In this document: positions 34,001-46,002 of the stretch, piece by piece
Numbering within the stretch: the stretch's first letter is position 1
Layout of the letters: every line of letters begins with the position of its first letter
Source of the DNA: Lepisosteus oculatus
Taxonomy: Eukaryota > Chordata > Actinopteri > Semionotiformes > Lepisosteidae
Reading direction: 5' to 3'
Length of the DNA stretch: 64,000 bases
NCBI RefSeq assembly: GCF_040954835.1
Contig: NC_090697.1
Location: 1,438,501 to 1,502,500, forward strand
Notes under the pieces: generated by a model
What the model was told of the DNA's origin: nothing
Database searches by the model: none
What the model saw: only the letters and a program-made list of their open reading frames with translations
Translations under genes and position numbers: made by a program

Positions 34001-35266
34001 CACTTAAATATAGACCCTTTCTGAAGATACTGCAGCACAATGCAATTACCTAAAGTATATATTGTGCTATACAGTAATTATAAGCTTAGACAGGCAGTCT
34101 TACTATTTTTGCAAAGCACAGCTGTAAATGGCAAAGTGAATGCTACAAGATGTGCTGAATTACCACCTTAAATGAGCCTCCACTCATGTCTGTATATAAT
34201 GGAAACTAAGCAACGTAAGGTAAGAATCAGAAGCCTTCTTTTTACAGAACAGAAGCTGAAAGGTGATTTAACAGAGTCAAAGATGCCACATGTGTAAGAA
34301 AAAAATAATCGGATAAGTTCAGTTCGTTTAGATTTTAAATAAACTGCAAATATTTTATTTTTCTATGCTTTCTGTTAGCTTAGAACATAAAATCTTAAAG
34401 TAGTTTTTCATCATGACAGCATAATGTGCTTTTCCAAAGTACTGTCTTTTTTCTACCATGTTCCATTTGGTTGAATTACAAATCATTCAGACACATTTTT
34501 AAAGTGACCATTTTTAAGCCACATTTTAATATGCTGAAAAACACATTTATGGGTAAAAGAGGTTAAAAGTCAGCAAACACTGCAAAAGAAAATTAAACAT
34601 CAAAATATGTTGATTGCAGAGGTATTCAGGCCACTGATTGAAGCGGCTTCTGGTGGAGGACTGATCATATGGAAACTGCAACCCTACCGATGTATTTCAG
34701 GGTTAGAAAGAATTGGCATATATGAGTGCGTTTCAGACCAACTTCAGAACGAGGCAATCAAAACTTCTGGTGAGGTGAAGCAGACATATTACATTTTAAA
34801 GAAGCAGGCTTGTGAATAAATCTCTTTTAATCCAATAGAATTGAAGCTATCGACTTCAAGACAGTTTTGCCTGCTCACTTGTAAACCCTGCATGCAGATC
34901 ACGTTAAAACATTTTTGCAGTAATAATGTCTGCTGCACAAGCTGTACTTTTTTGCTCGTACATTGCTGTACATTAGTCATTGTGACTAGTTAGCAGGAAG
35001 GGCCGATTCATTGCAATTCTTGCAAACTCTTTCTCTCGCCTGTGGCAAGACCAGGGGTTTGTGACAGCATGGCCACTATACAGTCCTTTCACAAAGTTCA
35101 TGATTTTGTGCTGAATTTGGGCTAATGTGCGATACAGTCAATTAATTTATTTTATTACTGAGATTACTAACCGGTCTGAGAAACTGGGACTGTGGTTCCC
35201 CTTTAACTGCACCTTCTGCCAACTTCGCACATAAGAACAGCACATCTCCACTCAAGCTCTGCGAAG
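31003..35266. other. Unassigned DNA
   Basis: More than 4 kb without a recognised repeat or gene; all ORFs are under 90 codons and lack domains. Within it, 31200-31650 is less A/T-rich. Such repeat-poor stretches beside GJA1 are candidates for conserved non-coding sequence. Confidence 0.35.
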
Positions 35267-35900
35267 TTAGTCGGGGATTATCGGGACTTTCAATAGGTCG
35301 TCCAAGGACATTTGCTCACTTTTTGTGAAGCCACTCCATTGTAGGTTTTGCCCTGTGTTTTGGGTCACTGTCTTGCAGAAAGGTGAATTTTCATCTGGGT
35401 TCCCAGTTTCTGATGGTGAATAGTTTCTCCATAACATTATGCAGCCACCACCATGCTTCACAATAATGGTGATGCACTGTGTTGGATTTATGTGACGCAC
35501 TTGGTTTTACCTCATCTACCACAAGATCTCAGGCCACATGTTTACAGTATTATTAAAACGTCTTGTCAATTTTTTAAAAATATTGTCTTTTCTTTTTGTC
35601 ACTCTGCCATACAGGCTAGTGTTTGTATAGCATACTGTTGTCTCACGGACATCATCTCCCATCCCGGTTATTGAACTCTGTAGCACTTTCAGAGTTGTTG
35701 TTGGCCTTATGGTGACAGTTTCCACTTTACTGAAAACTCCTTGGTCTTCACTTGAAATTCACTATCTGATCAAGTAATACACCTGACGGGTGTACAGTAT
35801 TTATTGTGAACTACTTTCACTGCACTCAGAGGCCAATTAATTGTGTTACTTTTTAAAGTCCTTTTGTGCACCTCAGTAATTGAGGCTCTCTATAGTAAAA
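35267..35900 (-). mobile_element. Tc1/mariner transposon fossil E
   Basis: Minus-strand translation of 35500-35267 starts with NPTQCITIIVKHGGGCIMLW, the well-known VKHGGGSIMLW block of Tc1 transposases, and continues into a degraded NTGQNLQWSGFTKSEQMSL region. Minus-strand 35725-35516 gives the upstream HTH part (RPTTTLKVLQ, GRVTKRKDNI). It shares antisense segments with fossil C. Stops and frameshifts make it inactive; the ends are not clear. Confidence 0.75.
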
Positions 35901-36859
35901 GAGTTGTATATTTATACAATCAGAATATGTTAGTTTTTGACTTTTTCTTCCAGATTTTGTTGACATTAACTTTCACTTGTGTTGGGTTTGAGCATTCAAG
36001 TTTTGTTTAACATTATCAATTTAAAACATGTACTGTACTGTATACATAATTGATTATGGGTCAACTTCAGAAAGAGTGAATTTTGCATTCCCTGCCTACT
36101 GTATTTAAATCAAATGTAATTTTTCTTTATACCTGTATATTTCTTACACCTCAATAAACAGTGAATAATAATAAAGAGATATTCTGCATGTTTGATGTTT
36201 TCTTTCTTTTTGTAATTAAAATACCAAAACTATGAAAATACACCATTGCTCACCTGCAAAGCTTGGAAGCAACAGAATCTGTTTGACCTGGAACAAAATT
36301 TTCTTCTCAGTAACATTAACAGTATGCCATCCTTTGCCTGGTGCAAAACGTCAAATTAAAATTAAACTATGGCTAATAAACATGTAGTGGCATGCCACAT
36401 GCATGTTAGAATTGATTCTCAAGTAAAAGATGTACAGTATATCTGATAGATGTACCGTGACAAATGATTTCAGTCACAGTGCTTAGTATTGTCATTTTTG
36501 CTACATCACTTCCATTTAAAAGCAATTTCCGTCACATTACAACATTGTGTGAAAAGCTGCAGGACAAAGAAAGGATGGTTTGTATAACAGCCCATCTTAT
36601 GTAGTTACAATACCACTATTTTGCTACAACACATCACTGACCTAATCAGAGTCTGAATCTTGCCAGGTGGAATGGCTGATAAGATAACACTCAGGTTAGC
36701 ACAGGGTAAGACTCACAAGACTGACCATGATGAATATACCATGGGAATAACATCCCAGAAATTTCTGATGATATTTACTTCTCAGTTGACCAGACAGAAT
36801 TCATAATGATCTGTAGAATCTGATTCAAGACTCCTCACAGTCTGTCAGCTCTGTGGAAA
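35901..36859. other. Unassigned DNA
   Basis: A/T-rich, no gene. The first part may contain the decayed end of fossil E. Confidence 0.35.
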
Positions 36860-36864
36860 GTCAC

Positions 36865-37333
36865 TGTCACGATCGTAACCCCTCCTCTTCCTCGTTTGTA
36901 TCATTCCTGCCACCTGTTCCTTGTTTCTCCCCTGTTCTGTTCGCCTTTATAAGCCAGGTGCTCACTTCACTCGAGGCTCTGCACCTGATCTCCGCATCAT
37001 GCGAGCCCGGGACCTGGTTGCTCCCGGCTCCGTTGTGTTTTTAACGTCCTCCTGTCCTTGTTCCCCCCGCCGGTCCCGCACGGCACCCGATTTAAATCTC
37101 CTGTTTGAACAGATTTCCCAGCCTTGAACCTTTTGCTTTCGTTTTTGGATTCTCCCTTTTGGATTTATTCTGGACAGTCAGCCTCGGCCACACCTCCCCA
37201 GATCACCAGCACCGAATGGACACGCCCCCCTGTTTTCATCCCTATACCTGCATGACTTTTCCCTAGTGGATTCCTTCCTCACTATTCTGGATTGTGTCGT
37301 CCACATAGGGTCCGGATAGAACTGTTCGTTACA
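36865..37333 (+). mobile_element. Solo LTR 1 (Gypsy-like), 5-bp target duplication GTCAC
   Basis: Begins TGTCACGATCG and ends AACTGTTCGTTACA, so it has TG...CA ends. The 5 bases before it (36860-36864) and after it (37334-37338) are both GTCAC, an intact target-site duplication. A TATA-like TTTATAAGCC at about 36946-36955 supports plus orientation. It is G/C-rich against A/T-rich surroundings. The same family is at 42399-42878 (about the same length) and, diverged, at 48756. No internal gag or pol lies next to it, so it is a recombined solo LTR. Confidence 0.85.
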
Positions 37334-37338
37334 GTCAC

Positions 37339-38721
37339 ATATCGTCCCAGGTTTTCACTTCCTAGATCACAGTCACGTTTGGCAACATGGGGAATTGAAG
37401 ATCTTACCTGCAGTTCTTGATCTTGATTTCTTACAACAATATCTTTTTGTAATGTAGTGTCCAAAATTATACATAATATTTTAAATTAGAACTCAACGGT
37501 TTTTTGATGTTTAGTATATCTTATTCTGGTTAATTGTTTTTAGCTTTTCACATTGTATCTTAATTTTCCATTGTTTTTTTTCATTGCATCTCCATATTGT
37601 TGAAGTTTGAGCAATGATTGAAAACTGACTTGTGTTTTATTATGTACTATTATATATGTTTCTTTCTTCTGCAGTAAACAAGATGCTAAAGGGTACTTAA
37701 TTATACACACTTAAATCCTGCCGAGGTCTCTTTTCTAGTGGTTTCCAATAACGTCACTATCAAAAAGCACATTATATGGAAGGAAAAATGTCATTTTGAA
37801 ATAATATAATGTCATATATTTCTATTGAGTGTTATTTATAAATATCTCATGACATTTTTTACCAATGTTCAGAGCAGTTTACATACATTTAAATTACAAT
37901 TTGTGTATTTTTAGAAATGTCTTTTGTAACAGACATGAAGGCATAAGTAAATGGCATTGTTATGTGAAGTAAAGTGGCTTGTGGCATTTTTTAGGAGGCA
38001 GGACACTGACAGAAGAAAAGATTTCTTAACAGATTAACAGATGAAAACAAATATGAAGATCATTCTGATGAAGGAGATAAAGACAGAAGGCAGCTGAGTG
38101 TCACCACTATGGTACAAAAGAAACCTGCCAGGTTATAATTTTATTTTATTATGTTTTTTTCCATTAGTTCTCACATGTTTTTAATTATTAAATTTATTAT
38201 TATTTTTATAATTATTATTATTTAATTAATTTGTTTTAATCTAAATATATTTTAATCTAAATACATATGGATGAGCAAACATATGTACAGTGCATATGGA
38301 GGAGCATATTATGTAAAATGTGTTTATTAATAAAAAATCAATATTACAATCAGGCTAATACTCTGAATAATTATTACTCTGAAGTAAGATAATACAATTT
38401 TAGTTTGAACTGCTATTTCAAACATTATATTTATAATTGCATGATGTTTCATTTCCTGTCCCAACAGATTCATACCTGTCCTACAGTACCACAGTGGTGT
38501 GATTTCCATGATACCTCCTAATGAAAGGTAGATAGGTGTCTAATTCAAAATTTTGGATAGACAATAACAAATTTTTTCAGGACATTGCAAGCTATTCAAA
38601 CCAATTTAAACCAATTCAAAACTACTTAAATTCAAATTTCAGTAAGCTTCTCAGAAGAAGAAATGAAGACTTTAGTTGGCATTGCAGTGTGAATGTCATT
38701 CTTTGGACTCTAACAGATCAA
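37339..38721. other. Unassigned A/T-rich DNA
   Basis: Very A/T-rich (ATT-type runs near 38190-38230). No gene or recognised repeat. Confidence 0.35.
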
Positions 38722-38722
38722 A

Positions 38723-38788
<66 letters not shown>

Positions 38789-38985
38789 GCTTACACTTAT
38801 AAAGTGCTTTTCTGGACACTCCACTCAAAGCGCTTTACAGGTAATGGGGTCTCCCCTCCACCACCACCACTGTGCAGCCAACCTGGATGATGAGACGGCA
38901 GCCATAGTGTGACAGAACCACACATCAGCTCTCAGTGGGGAGGAGAGCAGAGTGATGAATCCAACTCATAGATGGTGGATCAATA
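38722..38985 (-). repeat. (ATT)n-tailed retroposon with long AAT microsatellite
   Basis: An uninterrupted (TAA)n run of about 60 bp at 38724-38784 is followed by CTTGCTTACACTTATAAAGT, GCTTTTCTGGACACTCCACT, CAAAGCGCTTTACAGGTAAT and GGGGTCTCCCCTCCACCACC. It is the minus-strand form of the 58-kb copy, with the tail microsatellite expanded. The run is likely length-polymorphic. Confidence 0.85.
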
Positions 38986-40348
38986 AAACATTTACAAAGA
39001 TGTAAACAGTACTTGTGGCTAAGATAGTCCTCAAAATTTACGAATGATCTTGGTTATTGGTAACAAAAAGTACTGTAGGTAACAAGCAAAGAGGTTAGCA
39101 CGGTTAAAGAAAATTTGGACACTTCTAGACAGAGTCTCAAAAAGCAGATGCAAAGCTATAAATCCGTGATCAAATGATTGGGATTGAAGCTATTGTCTTT
39201 GTCTCATCAGTTGGTCTTATACTGAAGTTTGAAGTATATTAGCAAGAGAATACTGTACTGTACCTCCAAAGATAAGGACAGAAAATCAGCAGTCTTGAAG
39301 CTGGATGAAGTGTTCCCAGCGTTCCTCAGCTATTTCTTTATACTTCATACTTTGCATTTATTAAGCTTTTGGAAGCTTTGCTAGAGAAAGGAATAGCAAC
39401 AACCTGGGCAATAATCAAATCCAGATCGCTAAAATAATTATTAGATTTCATTAAAGTGAAGAGTAGACAAAACTGGGGTAATAAGGTATTGAAGTTGCAG
39501 TAAGTGTCAAAATGTACGTAGAGGAATTTAAAGTTTGATAACAGTTTAATCTGGGAGTCTTGCCAGGGTATTGTAATAATCCAATCAAGATTTAACAAAA
39601 AATAAATTCAGGTTTCTATGGCAGCACTGTCCAAGGTGGAACAGATTTAGAGAAAGACGAGACTTTGTTAAGTCTCCCTGTATTAAACTTCTTGATCATA
39701 GAATTTGGCTAAAAACAACAGCTTCCATGAGTCAAAGAAATTTGGACAAAACAGTTTCAGATTTCACCAAGACCCCACATCTTTTGTTAACATTTAACTG
39801 TAGCAAGTTTTGAATGTCAGTCAACTATTCAAAACTCCTGAGACAGATCCAGGCACCCTTTGCATTGCAGAACAAATCCAATTCCTGGTTTCATTCAAAA
39901 CCATCCTGTATCCAGAAGTTAGCATGCCCTGGAACTTCATGTAAACTTCAAAGCATGTGCAAATCCACAGAAAAGGACACACTAGGCTGAAAAGAAAGAA
40001 AATTTATGTTTTATTTGATTCTGCAAGAATAAACCCCGCACGAAACCTCAGACATTCCTGAAATTTGCTGAACGTTTGTTTTTCATAAGGCTAAAGCCAT
40101 TATTCTACAGCATTTGTTTTTAATAAAATCAGTGTTGCGTAACATTAAAATGTTCCTCTTTTCTTTAAACTTAAATATTACTGTACATTTACAGTAGAGT
40201 TATAGTAGTCCATATTTATTGGATGTGTCTGCAATCAGTTCCATCCTATCCATTTGTATTTTGAAAAAATGAACATGATTTATCAAGGTAAAGTCTTTAT
40301 GGCTGTTTTATTGTTCTTATGATGTGTGCTCTCTGAAGGCACCAGTTC
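38986..40348. other. Unassigned DNA
   Basis: No gene or repeat recognised. Confidence 0.35.
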
Positions 40349-41686
40349 TGTAGGGTTTGGGCATTTACTGGGACAATTATTAATTGTAGCAGTAAATCAC
40401 AACATTTATTCTTTTGATGGCTTTAGAATCCAACCAGGCGACATAACTCAAACAACGCACACACACACGGGTACTAATACACGAGGATACATTTATTAAT
40501 ACATATAATATGCATATAAACCTAACAGATATTATCGAGAGGGTTATCAGAATACAAAAGGTATATATTCAGTCAGTTACGAAGTGTTACACATATCAAG
40601 AGGACATACGTTCAGTATATCATTCATTAAGACCGTTTCATAAATTAACTTGGTTATAACTTCTACATTAGATACTCAAAACAAGTACATAACTCTTAGG
40701 AATTAAATTGATATCAACTGGTTGGGATAACAATTGAATTCTCGAGCTGTAATGCATTGAAGTTAAATACTCATCCAATCTCTGGGGATTCAGATCTCCT
40801 GCGGGCACAAAGAAACAGTTGCAGGCTGTTGCTGTCCAATCCGTGTTGTGCGGCTTGCGACGGTGCGCTGCTGATGCTCACTGACCGGCTAGTTAGTGTT
40901 GGCTTTAACTAGCAAAGTTTGTGCACAGGAGAAAAGATGACTGTGGGTCCCAGCAAGTCAGGAAGAGGACCAGTTCGTTCCTGATGAAGAGCTAGTTCTG
41001 AATAGTGATTCAGCTGTCCACAGTTCCGACCTGTTCATGAGGCCTGCTGCTGGTTACTCTCTGGCAACCTCCACTCTAGACTCTTAGAACAAAGGTACTC
41101 GGACACACTGGCCGTTCCGTGGTTGTCCGGGCTGAGTCTCAGGATGGTCAGGAGGTGCTCTACGAGAATGTCCTGCCCTTGGGAGCCTTCTGCTCCTGCG
41201 CCGTCCTGCCCTGGAATTCTCCTTTGAATTCCCTTTAGAAAAGTCCACAGAATTCTCCACTGAATCCCCCTGAATCTCTGTGTTGCCTGTTTTTACCTGG
41301 AGGAACTTCAGCTCGTTGATTGGCTGAAAGTTCCATGGGCATCAGAGTCCCACGTGGGTTACTCGGCCCTACCAGTCCCTGATTGGTTGATCATGTGAGA
41401 TATGAGTCACTTACTCCTGACACTTAGGAATGCAGTCCAGATGTCCATCTGGCACTCCCTAGTCAGATAGGCGCCAATGGATGACCATTGATCATGATAG
41501 CCAGGCTTAGCTAAGTGCATCCCCCTTTGGGAGCTGTCCTAGGAAACCTTATCAAAGGAACCTTAAATCAGCCTGCATGAATAGTTTCTCTGTGGCTGCA
41601 CCACAGAGATGAACAGAGAGATGGGGCCTCATTTGGGAAGGCTCAGAACACTTAATTCTTTCTTATTAATAAGCCTCACCGCTACA
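40349..41686. repeat. Possible long LTR or other dispersed element
   Basis: A 1.3-kb block that is A/T-rich to the left and G/C-rich to the right, bounded by TGTAGGG (40349) and CGCTACA (41680-41686), which are near-perfect inverted ends of TG...CA form. On the minus strand an AATAAATGTATCC lies in the A/T-rich part, as expected of an R region in a minus-oriented LTR. The flanks (AGTTC and GATGT) do not form a target duplication. The call is therefore tentative. Confidence 0.3.
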
Positions 41687-42393
41687 GATGTCTGACATAT
41701 ATTTGTATTGGTCTTAAGATGCATACATTTTATTTGTCTAAAGATACATAAAAACAGTATGTGATCTATTAAAAAATGAAAATAATAACAAACTGCACAT
41801 ATTATTTGAATAAGTAAAAGGTTAGTTTTATTATGCACACATGCATAACAGAACTCTACTGTCTAAAATACAGTATATGACTATGACAAAGATGCTAAAG
41901 GAATATCTTTACAGGATTATTCTATATTTACCAAAGCTTCTTTTTAGCATATTTCAAGAACTAATTTATTAACATTGACTCTATCACATATCTGTCAGCT
42001 GTAAAGTTTGTTTGCTCCTCCATAAATAATTAATAGTAATGGATTAAAAATTAATACTTTCTAAACATTAGATTTTTATACCACCCTCATTATTCATTTG
42101 TGCATAGGCAATGTTATCTCAAACGTCAGTTTCATTGTAAGATGACATGAATTGAACAGGTAATCTAACATTCATTGAACAAGAGCATTAAATTTTTTTA
42201 TAAAAAACAAAACAATTGCCACACACAAATTCACAATAGGAAGAAAATATAACCATTACATTTCTTTTTATAAATGAATGTTATGGGCTAATTTTTTCAT
42301 GGCACAATAAGGTTTTACATTCAACTATCAAATTCTCAACTGATAGAAGATCATAGATCTTGAGCAATCACATATTTTCCATTTCTTCAGAAC
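41687..42393. other. Unassigned A/T-rich DNA
   Basis: No gene or recognised repeat. Confidence 0.35.
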
Positions 42394-42398
42394 ATTCC

Positions 42399-42878
42399 TG
42401 TCACGATATTAGTTCCCCCTCCTTAAGGGTGCTCCAGCCCTATCACTCAAGACTTGATTCCATGCACCTGCTCCCTATTCCCTGCCCACCTTAAAAGCCA
42501 GGCGCTGACGCTCTTCCGGGCTCTGCATCTGATTTCCATATCGTGCGAGTCCGGGACCAGGAAGCGCCTGGTCCCGTTAAGGTTTTAAACTCCATTCCCG
42601 TTCCTGTTCCCCGTCCGCCGGTTCCGACCCGGCCTTCGTGGTTTTAATTCCGAGTTCTGATGGATCTCCTGGTTTTGGACTTACCTTCGTGTTTTGGATA
42701 CTCTATGGATTATTCTTTGGGATTGTTCGCCTCGGCCACACCTCCCCCGTGCACCAGCGCACCTTGGACACGCCCCCCTGTCTTCAGCCCCGTTTTCCTG
42801 CATGACGTTTCCCCAGTGTTCCCCCACTTCGTCGGATTGTGTCGTCCGCATAGGGTCCGGAAAGAACTGTTCGTTACA
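42399..42878 (+). mobile_element. Solo LTR 2 (Gypsy-like), 5-bp target duplication ATTCC
   Basis: TGTCACGATATT at the left and AAAGAACTGTTCGTTACA at the right, 480 bp. ATTCC occurs at 42394-42398 and again at 42879-42883, an intact duplication different from that of solo LTR 1. Shared internal blocks include AAAAGCCAGGCGCTGACGCT, GGGCTCTGCATCTGATTTCC, GCCTCGGCCACACCTCCCC, GGACACGCCCCCCTGT and GTCGTCCGCATAGGGTCCGG. Three short ORFs across it are chance. Confidence 0.87.
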
Positions 42879-42883
42879 ATTCC

Positions 42884-43520
42884 CAGTCCACCACCTGTGG
42901 CCACCTACCATTTCATAACCTAGGCATCTAGTTATATTCACAAAGAGACTCTTTTTCACAGGTGTTCCACTTGTTGAACATTTTACATTAATTTCAGACT
43001 TCTGTTTTAGTATGCAAAAATTTTTTTTACTTTCCAGTGTCTCTTTTCCTCAAAAGTTTTCTAGTAACCAGCCTTAAAACTACTGTACATATGTTTAACA
43101 TTTTAACTCATATCAGATAACATACACTTGTTATATACTGTATACGTCTGCATTTCAAATGCAAATTTTACATATGTGAATAGTTTGAATTTAATTGTTT
43201 TTGAAACATTCATGTGAAAGCTTTACACAAAACTATACAGAAGACTTGAAAACTGGGGTTCAGGGCAGTCACCATAAAGTGCATATACTGTAATCCTGAG
43301 CAGAACAAACCATTACATTAAATAAACATCCGTCACACCTCATAAGCTGGATGGTATTTTATTTATAGATTGCCCAAAAAGAAATGCAACTCATATTTGG
43401 ACCCAATCATAGAAAAATGTCACAATTGTACTTGTTCTTAAGTTCAGGTAAGCTTCCAGGGGTTACAGATATCTTTCCTGTGCAAGGCTCTTTAATTTCT
43501 GTACAGCCCGTGTTCAGTTT
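42884..43520. other. Unassigned A/T-rich DNA
   Basis: No gene or recognised repeat. Confidence 0.35.
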
Positions 43521-43524
43521 TTCA

Positions 43525-43780
43525 AGATCAGATCACTTTATTGGCCCTATAAGATTTCTTGTATAAGGAATTTGTCTTTTCGCATACCTCAGCTTGCCCT
43601 CCATGAGACACACAGACAGGGAGAGAAGCTTGTTGTTCTCTCCCTGTTGTTGTTGAGTTGGGGTTAAGTGCCTTGCTCAGGGGCCCAACAAAGTAGGATT
43701 CCTCTGCTGGCCGTGGGATGTGAACCAGCAACCTTCCAGCCACAGGCACAGATCCTTAGACACAGAGCCACTGCACCGAT
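43525..43780 (-). repeat. tRNA-derived SINE with L2-like tail
   Basis: On the minus strand the head reads GTGGCTCTGTGTCTAAGGAT (A-box region), then GTTGCTGGTTCACATCCCAC (B-box GGTTCACATCC). The body contains the reverse of AAGTGCCTTGCTCAGGGGCC, and the end is an L2-like tail, reverse of TCACTTTATTGGCCCTATAA. It is directly followed on the plus strand by the (ATT)n retroposon at 43785. Confidence 0.75.
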
Positions 43781-43784
43781 GTTT

Positions 43785-44155
43785 ATAATAATAATAATTG
43801 CTTACACTTATATAGCGCTTTTCTGGACACCCCACTCAAAGAGCTTTACAGGTAATGGGGACTCCCCTCCACCTCCACCAGTGTGATGATGCGACAGCAG
43901 CCATAGTGCGCCAGAACGCTCACCACACACCAGCTCTCAGTGGGGAGGAAAGCAGAGTGATGAAGCCAGTTCATAGATGGGGATTATTAGGAGGCCATGA
44001 CTGGTAAAGACCAATGGAAAATGTGGCCAGGACGCCGGGATTACACCCATACTCTTCTCAAGAAACACCCTGGGATTTTTAATGACCACAGAGAGTCAGG
44101 ATCTTGGTTTTACGTCTCATCTGAAGGACGGCGCCTGTTTACAGTATTGTGTTTA
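43785..44155 (-). repeat. (ATT)n-tailed retroposon, long copy
   Basis: A (TAA)n tail at 43785-43799, then CTTACACTTATATAGCGCTT, TTCTGGACACCCCACTCAAA, ACTCCCCTCCACCTCCACCA, GCCATAGTGCGCCAGAACGC, CATAGATGGGGATTATTAGG, GGCCAGGACGCCGGGATTAC and ACGTCTCATCTGAAGGACGG. It is collinear with the reverse complement of 58.05-58.48 kb. Confidence 0.85.
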
Positions 44156-44662
44156 TGTGAATTTGTACATGAAAGAATGTATCAATGGTTCAGCAGTCAC
44201 AGTCCATTAAAGTGTAAGATTTCTTTTATTTATTTGCATTTGTCACAAAAATGGTGCAGATTTTTCAGGGTCACATACATTGAAAAGAGTAACCAAGCAA
44301 ATGCATAAAATATTTCTTATGTTTTCAAGAATCTTGATCACAAAGTGATCTATTATGATAGTTAGATACTATTTAGTTATGCAAAGATTAAAGTTATTTT
44401 GATATATGTTGGTGTACTGTATGTTGCTCCGCAGTGTTTAAGATACTTTTCATATACATACATTTTTTAACTTTGATACTCAGGTGTTGTCATTTTTGTA
44501 ATCTATAACTATCATTGAAAAAAAAAAACTCAAATGTTTTTCTACATTGTTGATCAGTGCCTAGAGACTTGGTTGTTGTGTATTAATTTTTTGCGATGGA
44601 TCCACTAAAAATGTTGAAGTGCCCTGTGGCTTTAATGCAATGCATTGGGTTTGATGGATGAA
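44156..44662. other. Unassigned A/T-rich spacer
   Basis: No gene or recognised repeat. Confidence 0.35.
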
Positions 44663-44666
44663 ATAT

Positions 44667-44896
44667 TGTAACGCAACAGGGGCTCAGGCGGGCGCCCTTG
44701 CCGCATTAGGTCAGCCCCCCACTGTCAGGGGCTCAGTGACTCCCGTGTCACTCTGCAGCAACCCAGCCCCGTGAGCCAAAGAGAGATCTCTCTACAGCCC
44801 AGTAGCTGTAGTCCTGCTATCACAGGGAAGGGCGGTGACGTCACCCGCTCTGGTACGCCGGCTCTTACACAGTACCTGACGGCTGTAAGCGTTACA
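44667..44896 (-). mobile_element. 230-bp TG...CA element flanked by ATAT, with tRNA-like core
   Basis: The ends are TGTAACGC and GCGTTACA, exact inverted repeats of 8 bp, flanked on both sides by ATAT (44663-44666 and 44897-44900), a probable 4-bp target duplication. The interior is G/C-rich. Read on the minus strand it has GTGACGTCACCGCCC and then an A-box-like TGGCTCACGGGGCTGG, paralleling the repeat at 4.5-4.9 kb, but the B-box is degraded. No protein is encoded. It could be a very short LTR (TRIM-like) or a MITE. Confidence 0.65.
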
Positions 44897-44900
44897 ATAT

Positions 44901-46002
44901 GCTAGATCTTTCTTGACCTTTTAAAACTAGAGAGAAAAACTTGTCAGGACAGCATTTTTTTTCTGGTGAACCAATGAATTTGCTCTTACTGGCTACTTGC
45001 ATACTTTATTTTAGAGCAAGGAAGGGTTACAAGGCCTAAATCAACGTGATATAATGCTCTTAGAGGGACTGCTTTTTCGTTCTGTTTAATGACTTTGATG
45101 ATGATGATAATATGTTGATTCCGTAGAGACAAGTAAACAAATACAGAACATTCTTGATTCATTTAACTTGTTTATTTTATTCCTTACCACAATTTAACAG
45201 TGTTTTTTACTGTTTTATATCATTGCCTTTTTTGCTTTTGTGACATTAGCTCCAGGTTTCTTTCTTGTTTTTAATCAAAAGATAAGTACTGTATACATTT
45301 TAATCAGCAAAAAGCACATCTCAGGTAAATAATTTAGTAGTGTATTAAATCCTTTCATGCTTGATTGCTTTCTTTTCTACTGTTTTTGCTTATGGTAGGG
45401 GCATTACCTTCATCACAATTAAATGTCAAATGTATTCATGCAAATGAGAGGGATTTAAAAAATATGCTCCAGGTATTTTCTAAGATATTTCTTGTTAGCC
45501 TAGGCTATATGATTTTTTAAACCTCACATTTTTATAAGCAGTAATTACTGAACTTTTTGGACTGAGGTCTGCAGACACAGACAGACCCTAATAATCGTCT
45601 ACATGGGTTTTACAGCCAATGAAAAAACTTAATAAACAGTAGCTAGCCATACCGCATGCTGAGAGAATTCTGCCTGTGGAAAAAAGCTGCCAGCTGTGAG
45701 GTACACCACAAGAACAGCTCACAGTCGGTCCCTGCAGATGTCCTGGTCACCATCAGTGTATATTATGCTCACAATTTCAGCATTTAACAAGGCAAAAGAA
45801 AAGACCTTAGGGGTAATAAATTATTTATAGCACAGCTGCATCAATTTGTTTTAAAATTGGTGGCATTAAAATCCTGATAAAATCTGAACCATATTAATAG
45901 TGGCATAATAAAACCCCAACCAATACATCACTGTGAACACAATCCTGAAAGCTAACTGCAAAGCTTTCTGTTGCTTGAGGCCCGTCAAAGGAAAAACTAA
46001 AT
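44901..46002. other. Unassigned A/T-rich DNA
   Basis: No gene or recognised repeat. Confidence 0.35.

Noticed and set aside
38536..38802. 88-codon ORF with a long poly-Asn run
   Set aside because: The Asn run is a translation of the AAT microsatellite in a retroposon tail.
36865..42878. A complete 6-kb LTR retrotransposon bounded by the two similar LTRs
   Set aside because: Each LTR has its own different target duplication and there is no gag or pol between them.
42660..42923. Several 60-90 codon ORFs around 42.7-42.9 kb
   Set aside because: They fall inside solo LTR 2, which is G/C-rich and open by chance in several frames.
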